A DNA stretch of 64,000 nt, taken from positions 1-64,000 of the forward strand of contig JAJEEO010000018.1 in NCBI GenBank assembly GCA_022820925.1, read 5' to 3'. The DNA comes from Acidimicrobiia bacterium. GTDB taxonomy: Bacteria; Actinomycetota; Acidimicrobiia; Acidimicrobiales; Poriferisodalaceae. The notes under the pieces were generated by a model. That model made no database searches, was not told where the DNA came from, and saw only the letters and a list, made by a program, of their open reading frames with translations. Position numbers and translations under genes: made by a program. The first letter of the stretch is position 1. Each line of letters opens with the position of its first letter. This document shows positions 25,935-33,425 of this stretch, piece after piece.

Positions 25935-26912
25935 CTAGCGGACGAGGCGGCGGAGCGACTTCAGCCAGTCGTCGGACGAAGTCCAGGCTTCCTCGCTGAC
26001 GCGCTCACGGCCAGACGAGTTGCCGTTCGCGGCAGGGAACGAGCCCAGGAACTTGACGTCACGCTGCTTCATCTTGAGCGCGCGCAAGCAGTCGGCCACC
26101 ACTTCGTCGGAGATGTGACCCTCGAAGTCGAGCAGAAAACAGTATTCGCCGAGACCGCGCCGGGTCGGTCGCGACTCCAGCCGCGACAGGTCGAGACGGC
26201 GGGCCTCGAACTCCATGAGGATTCCCAGCAGGCTGCCCGGCTCGTTCTGCTGCTGGAACACCACGATGCTGGTCTTGTCGTTGCCGCTGGCCGGCGGCAC
26301 CTGGCCCTTGGCCAGCAGCAGGAAGCGGGTCTGGTTGTCGCGGTGGTCCTCGATTCCGGGCACGACGGTCTCGAGCCCGTAGAGCTCAGCCGCCGTCGGG
26401 CTGGCGATCGCTGCGACGCCGGCGAGCTGTTCCTCGCCGATGCGTCGGGCCGCCAGCGCGGTGGAGGTGGCCGCCTCGATCTCGGCGTCGGGAAGCTGGG
26501 TGTGCAGGAACGCACGGCACTGGGCGATGGCCACCGGGAACGACAGCACGGTGTGGATTGCCGAAAGGTCGTCGGCCGTGGCGGTGCCGGGCAGCGCCAT
26601 CAGGTCGAGCTGCACGTTCACGACGACCTCCCGCTGGATGAGGAAGTCGAAGTCGAAGGCGAGCGCGTCCTGGGTGACGTTGACGGCGCCTTCGATGGCG
26701 TTCTCGACGGGCACGAATCCGTAGTCGACTGCCCCGTCGTCGAGCGCGGAGAGCACCTCGGGCACCGAGATGAGCGGGACCGGCGTGCACTGCGACAGGT
26801 CCGGCTGGGTCGCCAGCGCAGCCTCGGTAAAGGTGCCGTGCGGGCCCATGTACCCGATACGCGTCGACGGCGAGAGGGCAGAGGCGCCCTGGGGTGCAGC
26901 GGCAGCAGCCAT
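25935..26912 (-). CDS. pheA: Prephenate dehydratase
   Basis: 325 aa monofunctional enzyme converting prephenate to phenylpyruvate for phenylalanine synthesis. Catalytic domain: IGYMGPHGTFTEAAL, VDYGFVPVENAIEGAVN, TSTALAARRIGE and the DNQTRFLLLA motif with the essential Thr. The C-terminal ACT domain carries the Phe-binding ESRPTRRGLGEYCFLLDFEGH. The start at 26912 is chosen because the domain begins immediately after; a much longer in-frame opening upstream is antisense to larB. It is divergent from larB, 66 bp apart. Confidence 0.96.
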   Translation of the reverse strand: MAAAAAPQGASALSPSTRIGYMGPHGTFTEAALATQPDLSQCTPVPLISVPEVLSALDDGAVDYGFVPVENAIEGAVNVTQDALAFDFDFLIQREVVVNVQLDLMALPGTATADDLSAIHTVLSFPVAIAQCRAFLHTQLPDAEIEAATSTALAARRIGEEQLAGVAAIASPTAAELYGLETVVPGIEDHRDNQTRFLLLAKGQVPPASGNDKTSIVVFQQQNEPGSLLGILMEFEARRLDLSRLESRPTRRGLGEYCFLLDFEGHISDEVVADCLRALKMKQRDVKFLGSFPAANGNSSGRERVSEEAWTSSDDWLKSLRRLVR

Positions 26913-26978
26913 CGGGGCAGGATACGCACCGTGCCGCGGGCACCGGACGCCGGGCCGCGGCGGGTAGAACGGCAGGCG

Positions 26979-28001
26979 ATGGACGCTGAACAGCTCGCCG
27001 GATTGCTGGCAGAGGTTCGTGACGGGACGGTGAGTGCCGATGAGGCGCTGGCTCGACTGCGCCGGCTGCCGTACGCGGAGATAGCCGGGGCGCGCATCGA
27101 TCATCACCGGTCGCTGCGCACCGGCCATCCCGAGGCCATCTATGGGCCGGGCAAGTCGCCGAGCCAGTGCGCCCGCATCGTGGCCGAGATGCTGAGCGGC
27201 GGCTCCGGTCCGGTGCTGCTGACCCGGGCGAGCGCCGATCAGGTTGCAGCAGCCCTGGCCGCGTGCCCCGGCGGCGTGGTGCACCGGCCGCCTAACCGGG
27301 AGCCCGACTCGCCGGATGGCGCTGCACAGCCTTCGGCCGACCTGGCGACGGTTGTGTGGCGGGCTGCGTCTGCCCGTCGAGAGCGTGTGGTGGTGGCCGC
27401 TGCGGGAACGTCGGACGGACCCGTCGCGAGCGAAGCCGCAGCGGTGCTGAGCGCCTTCGGCGTGACCGCTCAACGGGTGACCGACATTGGCGTCGCTGGG
27501 CTGCATCGGTTTCTCGCGGAGATCGACACGCTCGCAGAAGCGGACGCGGTGATCGTCGTGGCCGGTATGGAGGGAGCCCTCGCTACTGCGGCGGCGGGCG
27601 TGACCTCGGCACCAGTCATCGCCGTCCCGACCAGCGTTGGCTATGGAGCGGCGCTCGAGGGCGTCACTGCGCTGCTGGCGATGCACGCTTCGTGCGCCGC
27701 TGGCATCGCCGTGGTGGGCATCGACAACGGCTTCGGCGCCGCAGTGGCCGTCATGCGCACCCTGGACCTGGCGGAGCGAGCATGGACGTGGAGCTTGAGC
27801 CGCTCCGATGCCGATGAAGTGCGGGAGGCAGCCGACGATCTAGCGACGGCATCGGACTCAATCCGCAACGCCCTGCGCGACGGTGACGAGATTGACAAAG
27901 CGGCGCTGACGGCGCTGCTCGATCAGCTTGACGAAGCGCTGAGGCGATCTTGGCAGGCGTCAATGGCCACTGAAAAGCATCGACACGGCGGTGCCGAGTG
28001 A
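26979..28001 (+). CDS. larB: LarB, nicotinic acid adenine dinucleotide carboxylase/hydrolase
   Basis: 340 aa. LarB carboxylates NaAD and hydrolyses it as the first step of nickel-pincer nucleotide synthesis. The N-terminal part has EAIYGPGKSPSQCARIVAEML. The NCAIR-mutase-like domain has VAAAGTSDGPVASEAAAVLSAFG, DIGVAGLHRFL, VIVVAGMEGALATAAAGVTSAPVIAVPTSVGYGA in family order and GIAVVGIDNGFGAA. About 75 extra C-terminal residues, charged and helical, exceed the usual length. The stop overlaps the larC ATG as TGATG. Confidence 0.95.
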   Translation: MDAEQLAGLLAEVRDGTVSADEALARLRRLPYAEIAGARIDHHRSLRTGHPEAIYGPGKSPSQCARIVAEMLSGGSGPVLLTRASADQVAAALAACPGGVVHRPPNREPDSPDGAAQPSADLATVVWRAASARRERVVVAAAGTSDGPVASEAAAVLSAFGVTAQRVTDIGVAGLHRFLAEIDTLAEADAVIVVAGMEGALATAAAGVTSAPVIAVPTSVGYGAALEGVTALLAMHASCAAGIAVVGIDNGFGAAVAVMRTLDLAERAWTWSLSRSDADEVREAADDLATASDSIRNALRDGDEIDKAALTALLDQLDEALRRSWQASMATEKHRHGGAE

Positions 28002-29242
28002 TGCGCAGCGGCACGGTGGCGTGGTTCGATCCGGTGTCGGGGATCGCCGGCGACATGGCGCTCGGGGCGCTGCTGGATGCCGGTGCAGACCTGGAGTTCG
28101 TCATCGAACATCTGCAGATGCTGGGTGTTGACGGCTGGCAGCTCAGTGCCGAGCGAGTGCAGCGGAACGAATTGGCGGCGACGCGGGCCGTCGTGGATGC
28201 CCCCGAAGGGCATCACCATCGGCGGTGGCGACACATCCGGGAGCTGCTGGAGGGCGCACCCTTGGAAGTCCGCATCCGCGGCCGCGCGCTCGCAGCGTTC
28301 GAGGCGCTCGCTGTTGCCGAGGGCCAGGTGCACGGAGTGCCGCCCGACGAGGTCCATTTCCACGAGGTCGGGGCGCTCGATGCCATCGTCGACATCGTCG
28401 GCGTGTGCGCTGCGCTGGAGTCTCTGGGCGTCGATGAGGTTGCCTGCGGACCCGTGGCTGTGGGCAAGGGCACGATTCACGCCGCGCACGGCGTGCTGCC
28501 GAACCCGCCTCCCGCAGTCGCGTACTTGCTGGCGGGACACCCAGTGGTCGGTGTCGATGTCGACATGGAGCTGACGACCCCGACAGGGGCCGCGATCGTG
28601 GCCGCCCTGGCCTCGGCCTTCGGGCCAGTGCCGCCCATGACGGTGACTGGCGTCGGCTTCGGTGCGGGCACCCGCGAGCTGCCGGGTCGCCCCAACGTCA
28701 CCGGTGTGCTGATCGGTACTCGGGCAACCGGAGTGAGCCGTACTGATGCAGGACTGGCCGCGACTATGACGGCCATCGGAGGCGCCGAATCCACCGAAGA
28801 GCTGGTGGAGCTGGCCACGAACCTCGACGACGTCTCGGGCGAGCTGCTGGGCCACGCGATCGAGGAGCTGCTCGCGGCTGGCGCGCTGGATGCCTGGGCG
28901 GTCCCGATCGTGATGAAGCACGGCCGTCCGGCGCACACGCTGATGGCGCTGTGCAGTGCCAGCGAGGTGACAGCGCTGGGCGACCTGATGGCGCGTCTCA
29001 CCGGCACGCTGGGTTTGCGGGCGCGGACCGTCCTGCGCACGGCGCTCGAACGGCACACCACCACCGTGGAGATCGACGGCCACCGCATCTCGGTGAAACA
29101 CGGTCCACACCGATCCAAGCCCGAATGGTCCGACGTGGTGGCAGCGGCGCAAGCGCTCGACCGCACCCCAGCCGATGTCGCCCGCACCGCCGCGCTGCTG
29201 GCAACGGCCGACCAACCCCACCCCGACGGCAGCGGTGCGTGA
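28001..29242 (+). CDS. larC: LarC, nickel insertion protein for the nickel-pincer cofactor
   Basis: 413 aa. CTP-dependent nickel insertion in nickel-pincer nucleotide synthesis. Family marks are FDPVSGIAGDMALGALLDAG, VHFHEVGALDAIVDIVG, GKGTIHAAHGVLPNPPPAV, ELTTPTGAAIVAAL and VELATNLDDVSGELLGHAIEELL. The protein is in one frame; the programmed larC1/larC2 frameshift known in some lactobacilli is not needed. LarB and LarC are here, but the racemase apoenzyme LarA and the sulfurtransferase LarE are not in the window. Confidence 0.95.
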   Translation: MRSGTVAWFDPVSGIAGDMALGALLDAGADLEFVIEHLQMLGVDGWQLSAERVQRNELAATRAVVDAPEGHHHRRWRHIRELLEGAPLEVRIRGRALAAFEALAVAEGQVHGVPPDEVHFHEVGALDAIVDIVGVCAALESLGVDEVACGPVAVGKGTIHAAHGVLPNPPPAVAYLLAGHPVVGVDVDMELTTPTGAAIVAALASAFGPVPPMTVTGVGFGAGTRELPGRPNVTGVLIGTRATGVSRTDAGLAATMTAIGGAESTEELVELATNLDDVSGELLGHAIEELLAAGALDAWAVPIVMKHGRPAHTLMALCSASEVTALGDLMARLTGTLGLRARTVLRTALERHTTTVEIDGHRISVKHGPHRSKPEWSDVVAAAQALDRTPADVARTAALLATADQPHPDGSGA

Positions 29243-29332
29243 CCCGAACGCAAAATCTCACCGAAGCGTGCTGGCAGCTACTCCTAGACTGTTCGGGCGC
29301 CGACGGGCCCCCGGCCCGACCAGTGGCAACCA

Positions 29333-29406
29333 GCGCTTGTAGCTCAATTGGACAGAGCATCTGACTACGGATCAGAAGGTTCGGGGTTCGAATCCCTGCA
29401 AGCGCG
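29333..29406 (+). tRNA. tRNA-Arg (anticodon ACG)
   Basis: Acceptor GCGCTTG/CAAGCGC, D-arm AGCTCAATTGGACAGAGC, anticodon stem TCTGA/TCAGA with loop CTACGGA (ACG), T-arm CGGGGTTCGAATCCCTG. CCA is not encoded. The next gene starts 15 bp later. Confidence 0.96.
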
Positions 29407-29421
29407 CGAACCGGGAGCACG

Positions 29422-30789
29422 ATGACGCAGCGCAGGATCGCAATCATCGGCGGCGGCATGTCGGGGCTGGGCGCAGCGTGGGCGCTGGCTCACCATCCGG
29501 ACCGGTTCGACATCCGGCTGTTCGAGGCCAACGATCGCCTCGGCGGCAACGCTGTCACTGTCGACATGCCGCAGGACGACGGCACGTCGCTTCCCTTCGA
29601 CATCTCGGTCACTGCGTTGATCCCGTCGGTCTACGACCACGTCCTGCTGCTCTTGGAGCGCTTCGGCATCGAGCTGTTCCCGACCAAGTTCAACTACAGC
29701 GTGAAGTACCAAGGCGGCCGGTACGCCCACGACTTCGACTCCGACATCAGGGAACAGCTGCAGCCCGAGATCGAACGATTCCAGCGCCTGCTCGACCGGC
29801 TGCACTCGTTCGGCCGTCTCACCCGGGCGCGGTCCAAGTTCCTCAATGCGCTGAACCCGTTCAACTACATCAGCATGCGGACGGTGCTGAACGTGTGCGG
29901 GTTCTCCGCCGACTTCAGGTACAAGATCCTCAAGCCGATGTTCGTCAATTTCCTGATGGCGACGAACGTGTTCGACATGCCCGCCGCGCTGTTCGCCCGC
30001 TACCTCGAATTCTTCGACATCGAGAAGGCAACGCCGATGCAGACCTGGGACCAGGGCACGCGGCGCATCTACGAGCACCTGACGGCGGACTTCCGGGACA
30101 AGATCTATCTGAGCCGACCGGTCCGCAAGGTGTACCGGGGGGCGTCGGAGGTAGTGGTCGAGGACGCCGACGGAGTCCGCGAGACCTTCGACGAGGTGAT
30201 CTTCGCCTCCAATGCCAACCAGACCCTGATGATGCTCGACAAGCCCACGGCGCTCGAGCGTTACGTGCTCTCGTCGGTCCGCTACGAGAGCGAGCTGCAC
30301 AACCACACGCTGGTGCACTCCGACCCGTCGGTGCTGCCTGACGACGAGGTGGAATGTCTGCGCACACGCAGCAATCACATAGAGCAGTACGGCGCTCGGC
30401 CCGACAACTACGAGCTCACCTACATCATGCACAACCAGCAGCCATGGACGTTCGGCTCCGACAAGCCCTGCCTGGTGACCTACAACTCGAACACCCCGAT
30501 CGACGAGGACAAGATCGTGCATCGCTGGTGGTTCCAGCACGTCGTGCATGACGTGCGCCAGGTGACGCTGCTCGTGCCGTTGTTCCGCTTCATCCAGGGC
30601 AAGCGCCGCAGCTGGCACTGCGGGGCGCACACGCTGGTCAACAGCCAGGAGACCTGCTTCGTGACCGGGCTCGCCGCAGCCACCCAGATCGGTGCGGACT
30701 ACCCGTTTGACGACGCAAACGCCCGCGAAGTCTTCAACTACTACGGCGGCATCATGTACGGCGCGCGCTTCCGCAAGATCGCGTCCTGA
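29422..30789 (+). CDS. NAD(P)/FAD-dependent amine-oxidase-like oxidoreductase
   Basis: 455 aa. The N-terminal Rossmann motif IAIIGGGMSGLGAAWAL followed by FEANDRLGGNAVT identifies the amine oxidase/protoporphyrinogen oxidase-like superfamily. The C-terminus has HCGAHTLVNSQETCFVTGLAAATQIGADYPFDD as the second FAD-binding part. No signal peptide. Relatives include flavoproteins of lipid desaturation and cyclopropane fatty acid loci. None of those neighbours is present here, so the substrate is unknown. It lies directly behind tRNA-Arg and has its own ATG with no overlap. Confidence 0.85.
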   Translation: MTQRRIAIIGGGMSGLGAAWALAHHPDRFDIRLFEANDRLGGNAVTVDMPQDDGTSLPFDISVTALIPSVYDHVLLLLERFGIELFPTKFNYSVKYQGGRYAHDFDSDIREQLQPEIERFQRLLDRLHSFGRLTRARSKFLNALNPFNYISMRTVLNVCGFSADFRYKILKPMFVNFLMATNVFDMPAALFARYLEFFDIEKATPMQTWDQGTRRIYEHLTADFRDKIYLSRPVRKVYRGASEVVVEDADGVRETFDEVIFASNANQTLMMLDKPTALERYVLSSVRYESELHNHTLVHSDPSVLPDDEVECLRTRSNHIEQYGARPDNYELTYIMHNQQPWTFGSDKPCLVTYNSNTPIDEDKIVHRWWFQHVVHDVRQVTLLVPLFRFIQGKRRSWHCGAHTLVNSQETCFVTGLAAATQIGADYPFDDANAREVFNYYGGIMYGARFRKIAS

Positions 30790-30933
30790 CCTGCGGCGAC
30801 TCCGGCTGCATCCCGCAGCGGCGGCCGATCTGACGCGAGACGCCATATGCGCCCGCGGGGCGCGGCACGAAGTCCTTGCACGACGGCGACGCTCGATATA
30901 GCGTTCGATTAGAGATCGTCATATCGACGGCAT

Positions 30934-30947
30934 TACCCGAACGGGTA
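30934..30947. promoter_or_regulatory. Short dyad upstream of the CoA-ligase gene, candidate PaaX operator
   Basis: TACCCG and CGGGTA flank a 2-bp centre, ending 13 bp before the ligase ATG. The inner CCGAACGG occurs reverse-complemented (CCGTTCGG) at 35774-35781, just upstream of the divergently placed monooxygenase/reductase gene. The rest of the 170-bp gap 30790-30960 shows no gene. Confidence 0.35.
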
Positions 30948-30960
30948 TGAACGGCTGGAT

Positions 30961-32574
30961 ATGAGCACAGGCACCGCGGCTGCGACGGCACATGTGGACC
31001 GGTTCGTCCTCGATCGCTTGCCGCCCGCAGAGCACTGGCCGCAGATCAGGCTCGACAAGTCGCTGTACTGCTACCCGAGCCGGCTGAATGCCGCCGCAGT
31101 GCTGCTGGACGGGGCGATCGAGCGGGGCTGGGCGCAGCGTCCATGCATGGGGCTCGGCGATGACATGTGGACCTACGCCGACGTGGCCGACTGCGCCAAC
31201 CGGATCGCCGCGGTGCTCGTCGACGACTACGGCATCGTTGCGGGGAACCGCGTTTTGCTCCGCGGCGCCAATGCTCCCTGGATGGTGGCTGCTTGGTTTG
31301 CCGTGCTGAATGCCGGCGCTGTGGCCGTCACGACGATGCCGCTGCTGCGTGCCGCCGAGCTCGCGAAGGTGATCTCGAAATGCGAACCGGCCGTCTCGCT
31401 GTGCGAAGCGGGAATGGAAGCCGAGCTGCAGATAGTGACCGACGGTCCGATCGCCATCTGGGGCCCGGACGGAGATCTCAATGCCGCGGCCGCAGCCAAG
31501 TCAGGCGAATTCGCTGCAGTCGACACCGCCGCGACCGATCCTGCCCTGCTGGCGTCCACCTCGGGCACCACCGGCGAACCCAAAGTTGCCGTGCACTTCC
31601 ATCGCGACCTGCTGGTAATCGCCGACGCGTTCGAGCCGATCCTGCGAGCACGCCCCGACGACGTGTTCGTCGGGAGCCCCCCGCTGGCGTTCACGTTCGG
31701 CTTGGGCGGCGAGGTCGTCTTCCCCATGCGAGCAGGAGCGTGCACCTGGTTCTGCGACGAGCCGGGTCCCGCCGCGCTGGCGGAGCTGATCGCTGAGCGG
31801 CAGGCCACCGTGTGCTTCAGCTCGCCCACCGCGTACCGGGCCATGACAGCGCTCGATCCCCGGCCGGACCTGTCCTCGCTGCGCTGCGGCGTATCCGCCG
31901 GCGAATGGCTGCCGCGATCCACCTTCGAGCTCGTCGAGCGTGAGCTCGGCCTGCGGCTGAACGACGGGATCGGCGCAACTGAGCTGCTGCACATCTTCAT
32001 CTCCGCGCCCGATGCCGAGATCCGGCCCGGTTCGACGGGCAAGCCCCTGCCGGGGTGGGAGGCGGCGATCTTCGACGACGACGGCGCCCCGGTGCCGGAC
32101 GGCCAGCCGGGCCTGCTCGCCGTGCGGGGGCCGATCGGCTGCCGCTACCTCGACGACAACCGCCAGAGCGCGTACGTACGAAACGGCTGGAACTACACGG
32201 GGGATGTCTATGTGCGCGACGCCGACGGCTACTTCTGGTACCAGGCCAGGGCCGACGACATGATCATCAGCTCCGGCTACAACATCGCCGCCCCTGAGGT
32301 CGAGGAAGCCCTGCTGACCCACGCCATGGTGTGCGAGGTGGGAGTGATCGGCACGCCTGACGCAGAGCGGGGCATGGTCGTCCACGCTTTCGTCCGTCTG
32401 GCTGACCCGTCGTCAGCCACCGATGCGCTGGCGTGCGAGCTGCAAGACCACGTCAAGGCCTCGATTGCCCCCTACAAGTACCCTCGCCGGATCACCTTCT
32501 GTACCGAGCCGCTGCCCACGACGCCGACGGGGAAGCTCCAGCGGCGAGGGCTGGCTGACCTGATCGTCAGCTAG
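30961..32574 (+). CDS. Aryl-CoA ligase, probable 2-aminobenzoate--CoA ligase
   Basis: 537 aa ANL-superfamily enzyme. Adenylation motifs are ASTSGTTGEPKVAVHFHRD (about residues 196-214), NDGIGATELLHIFISA, NYTGDVYVRDADGYFWYQARADDMI and the C-terminal lysine region PTTPTGKLQRR. The FHRDLLVIADAF and DVFVGSPPLAFTFGLGGEVVFPMRAG stretches follow benzoate-/aminobenzoate-CoA ligases. It would make the CoA thioester that the two-domain monooxygenase/reductase at 33426-35765 attacks. A PaaX-type repressor follows after 11 bp. Benzoate or salicylate as the substrate is less likely given that neighbour. Confidence 0.88.
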   Translation: MSTGTAAATAHVDRFVLDRLPPAEHWPQIRLDKSLYCYPSRLNAAAVLLDGAIERGWAQRPCMGLGDDMWTYADVADCANRIAAVLVDDYGIVAGNRVLLRGANAPWMVAAWFAVLNAGAVAVTTMPLLRAAELAKVISKCEPAVSLCEAGMEAELQIVTDGPIAIWGPDGDLNAAAAAKSGEFAAVDTAATDPALLASTSGTTGEPKVAVHFHRDLLVIADAFEPILRARPDDVFVGSPPLAFTFGLGGEVVFPMRAGACTWFCDEPGPAALAELIAERQATVCFSSPTAYRAMTALDPRPDLSSLRCGVSAGEWLPRSTFELVERELGLRLNDGIGATELLHIFISAPDAEIRPGSTGKPLPGWEAAIFDDDGAPVPDGQPGLLAVRGPIGCRYLDDNRQSAYVRNGWNYTGDVYVRDADGYFWYQARADDMIISSGYNIAAPEVEEALLTHAMVCEVGVIGTPDAERGMVVHAFVRLADPSSATDALACELQDHVKASIAPYKYPRRITFCTEPLPTTPTGKLQRRGLADLIVS

Positions 32575-32585
32575 CGCGGGACGGG

Positions 32586-33416
32586 ATGCAGGTCCGTATG
32601 GCACAGTCCCCGCGAGATCGCATTCTCGACACCTACGGGCTGTTCGCTCGCGACTACGGCGGCTGGATCGCCGTCAGCGGGCTCATCGCGTTGCTGCGCG
32701 AGGTCGACGTGGATGCGCAGGCCGTGCGATCCGCGGCATCCCGCATGAAGCGATCCGGCCTGCTGGTGCCCGAACGTGTCGATGGCAGAGCCGGGTACGC
32801 CCTGAGCGCTGATGGGCGCGGGATCCTCGAAGCAGGCGACCGGCGCATCTTCGGCAACGGCGTTCGGCCGAGCGACGACCGATGGCTGCTGGTGCTGTTC
32901 TCGATCCCCGAGCCGGAGCGCAGCAAGCGCTACCTGATCCGGTCGCAGCTGGCCCGCTTGGGCTTTGCGCCTGGTCCGGCTGCGTCGTGGATCGCCCCCG
33001 CCTCGCTGGCGGACGAGGCTCGCACGATGCTGCGGCGTCATGGGCTCGACGGTTACGTGTCGTTCTTCGAGGGCGACTTCCGGCCGCACGGCGACGAGCC
33101 CCACGTCGCGACCGGGGCATGGGACCTGGGCGTGATCAACAAGCTCTACGGCGAGTACTTGGCGACGCAGCAGCCGATCTCCGACGGGTGGATGGCCCAA
33201 CCAGGCGCTGACCGCGACGCATTCGTGGCGCACATGAACAACATCAGCGCTTGGCGACCGCTGCCCTACGCCGACCCAGGCCTGCCCCCGTCGGTCACAC
33301 CCGATGGATGGCTCGCGGACGAAGCCCGCGAGGTGTTCACGAAACTGCACCGCCAGCTGCGTCCCGGCGCACACCGCTTCTACCTCGAAACGCTCGAAGC
33401 TGCGACCCGTCGCTGA
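32586..33416 (+). CDS. PaaX-family transcriptional repressor
   Basis: 276 aa. N-terminal winged HTH (GWIAVSGLIALLREVDVDAQAVRSAASRMKRSGLL order), central WLLVLFSIPEPERSKRYLIRSQLARLGF and C-terminal YADPGLPPSVTPDGW are PaaX hallmarks. PaaX repressors sense aryl-CoA thioesters, classically phenylacetyl-CoA. Here 2-aminobenzoyl-CoA from the upstream ligase is the plausible inducer. A second ATG lies four codons in, at 32598. Confidence 0.92.
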   Translation: MQVRMAQSPRDRILDTYGLFARDYGGWIAVSGLIALLREVDVDAQAVRSAASRMKRSGLLVPERVDGRAGYALSADGRGILEAGDRRIFGNGVRPSDDRWLLVLFSIPEPERSKRYLIRSQLARLGFAPGPAASWIAPASLADEARTMLRRHGLDGYVSFFEGDFRPHGDEPHVATGAWDLGVINKLYGEYLATQQPISDGWMAQPGADRDAFVAHMNNISAWRPLPYADPGLPPSVTPDGWLADEAREVFTKLHRQLRPGAHRFYLETLEAATRR

Positions 33417-33425
33417 GCGACCAAG

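Noticed and set aside
25812..26978. Long plus-strand open frame continuous with larB, antisense to pheA
   Set aside because: The opposite strand carries complete prephenate dehydratase motifs. LarB family sequence begins only at 26979.
27998..29242. Programmed frameshift splitting larC
   Set aside because: The whole of LarC is in a single frame here.
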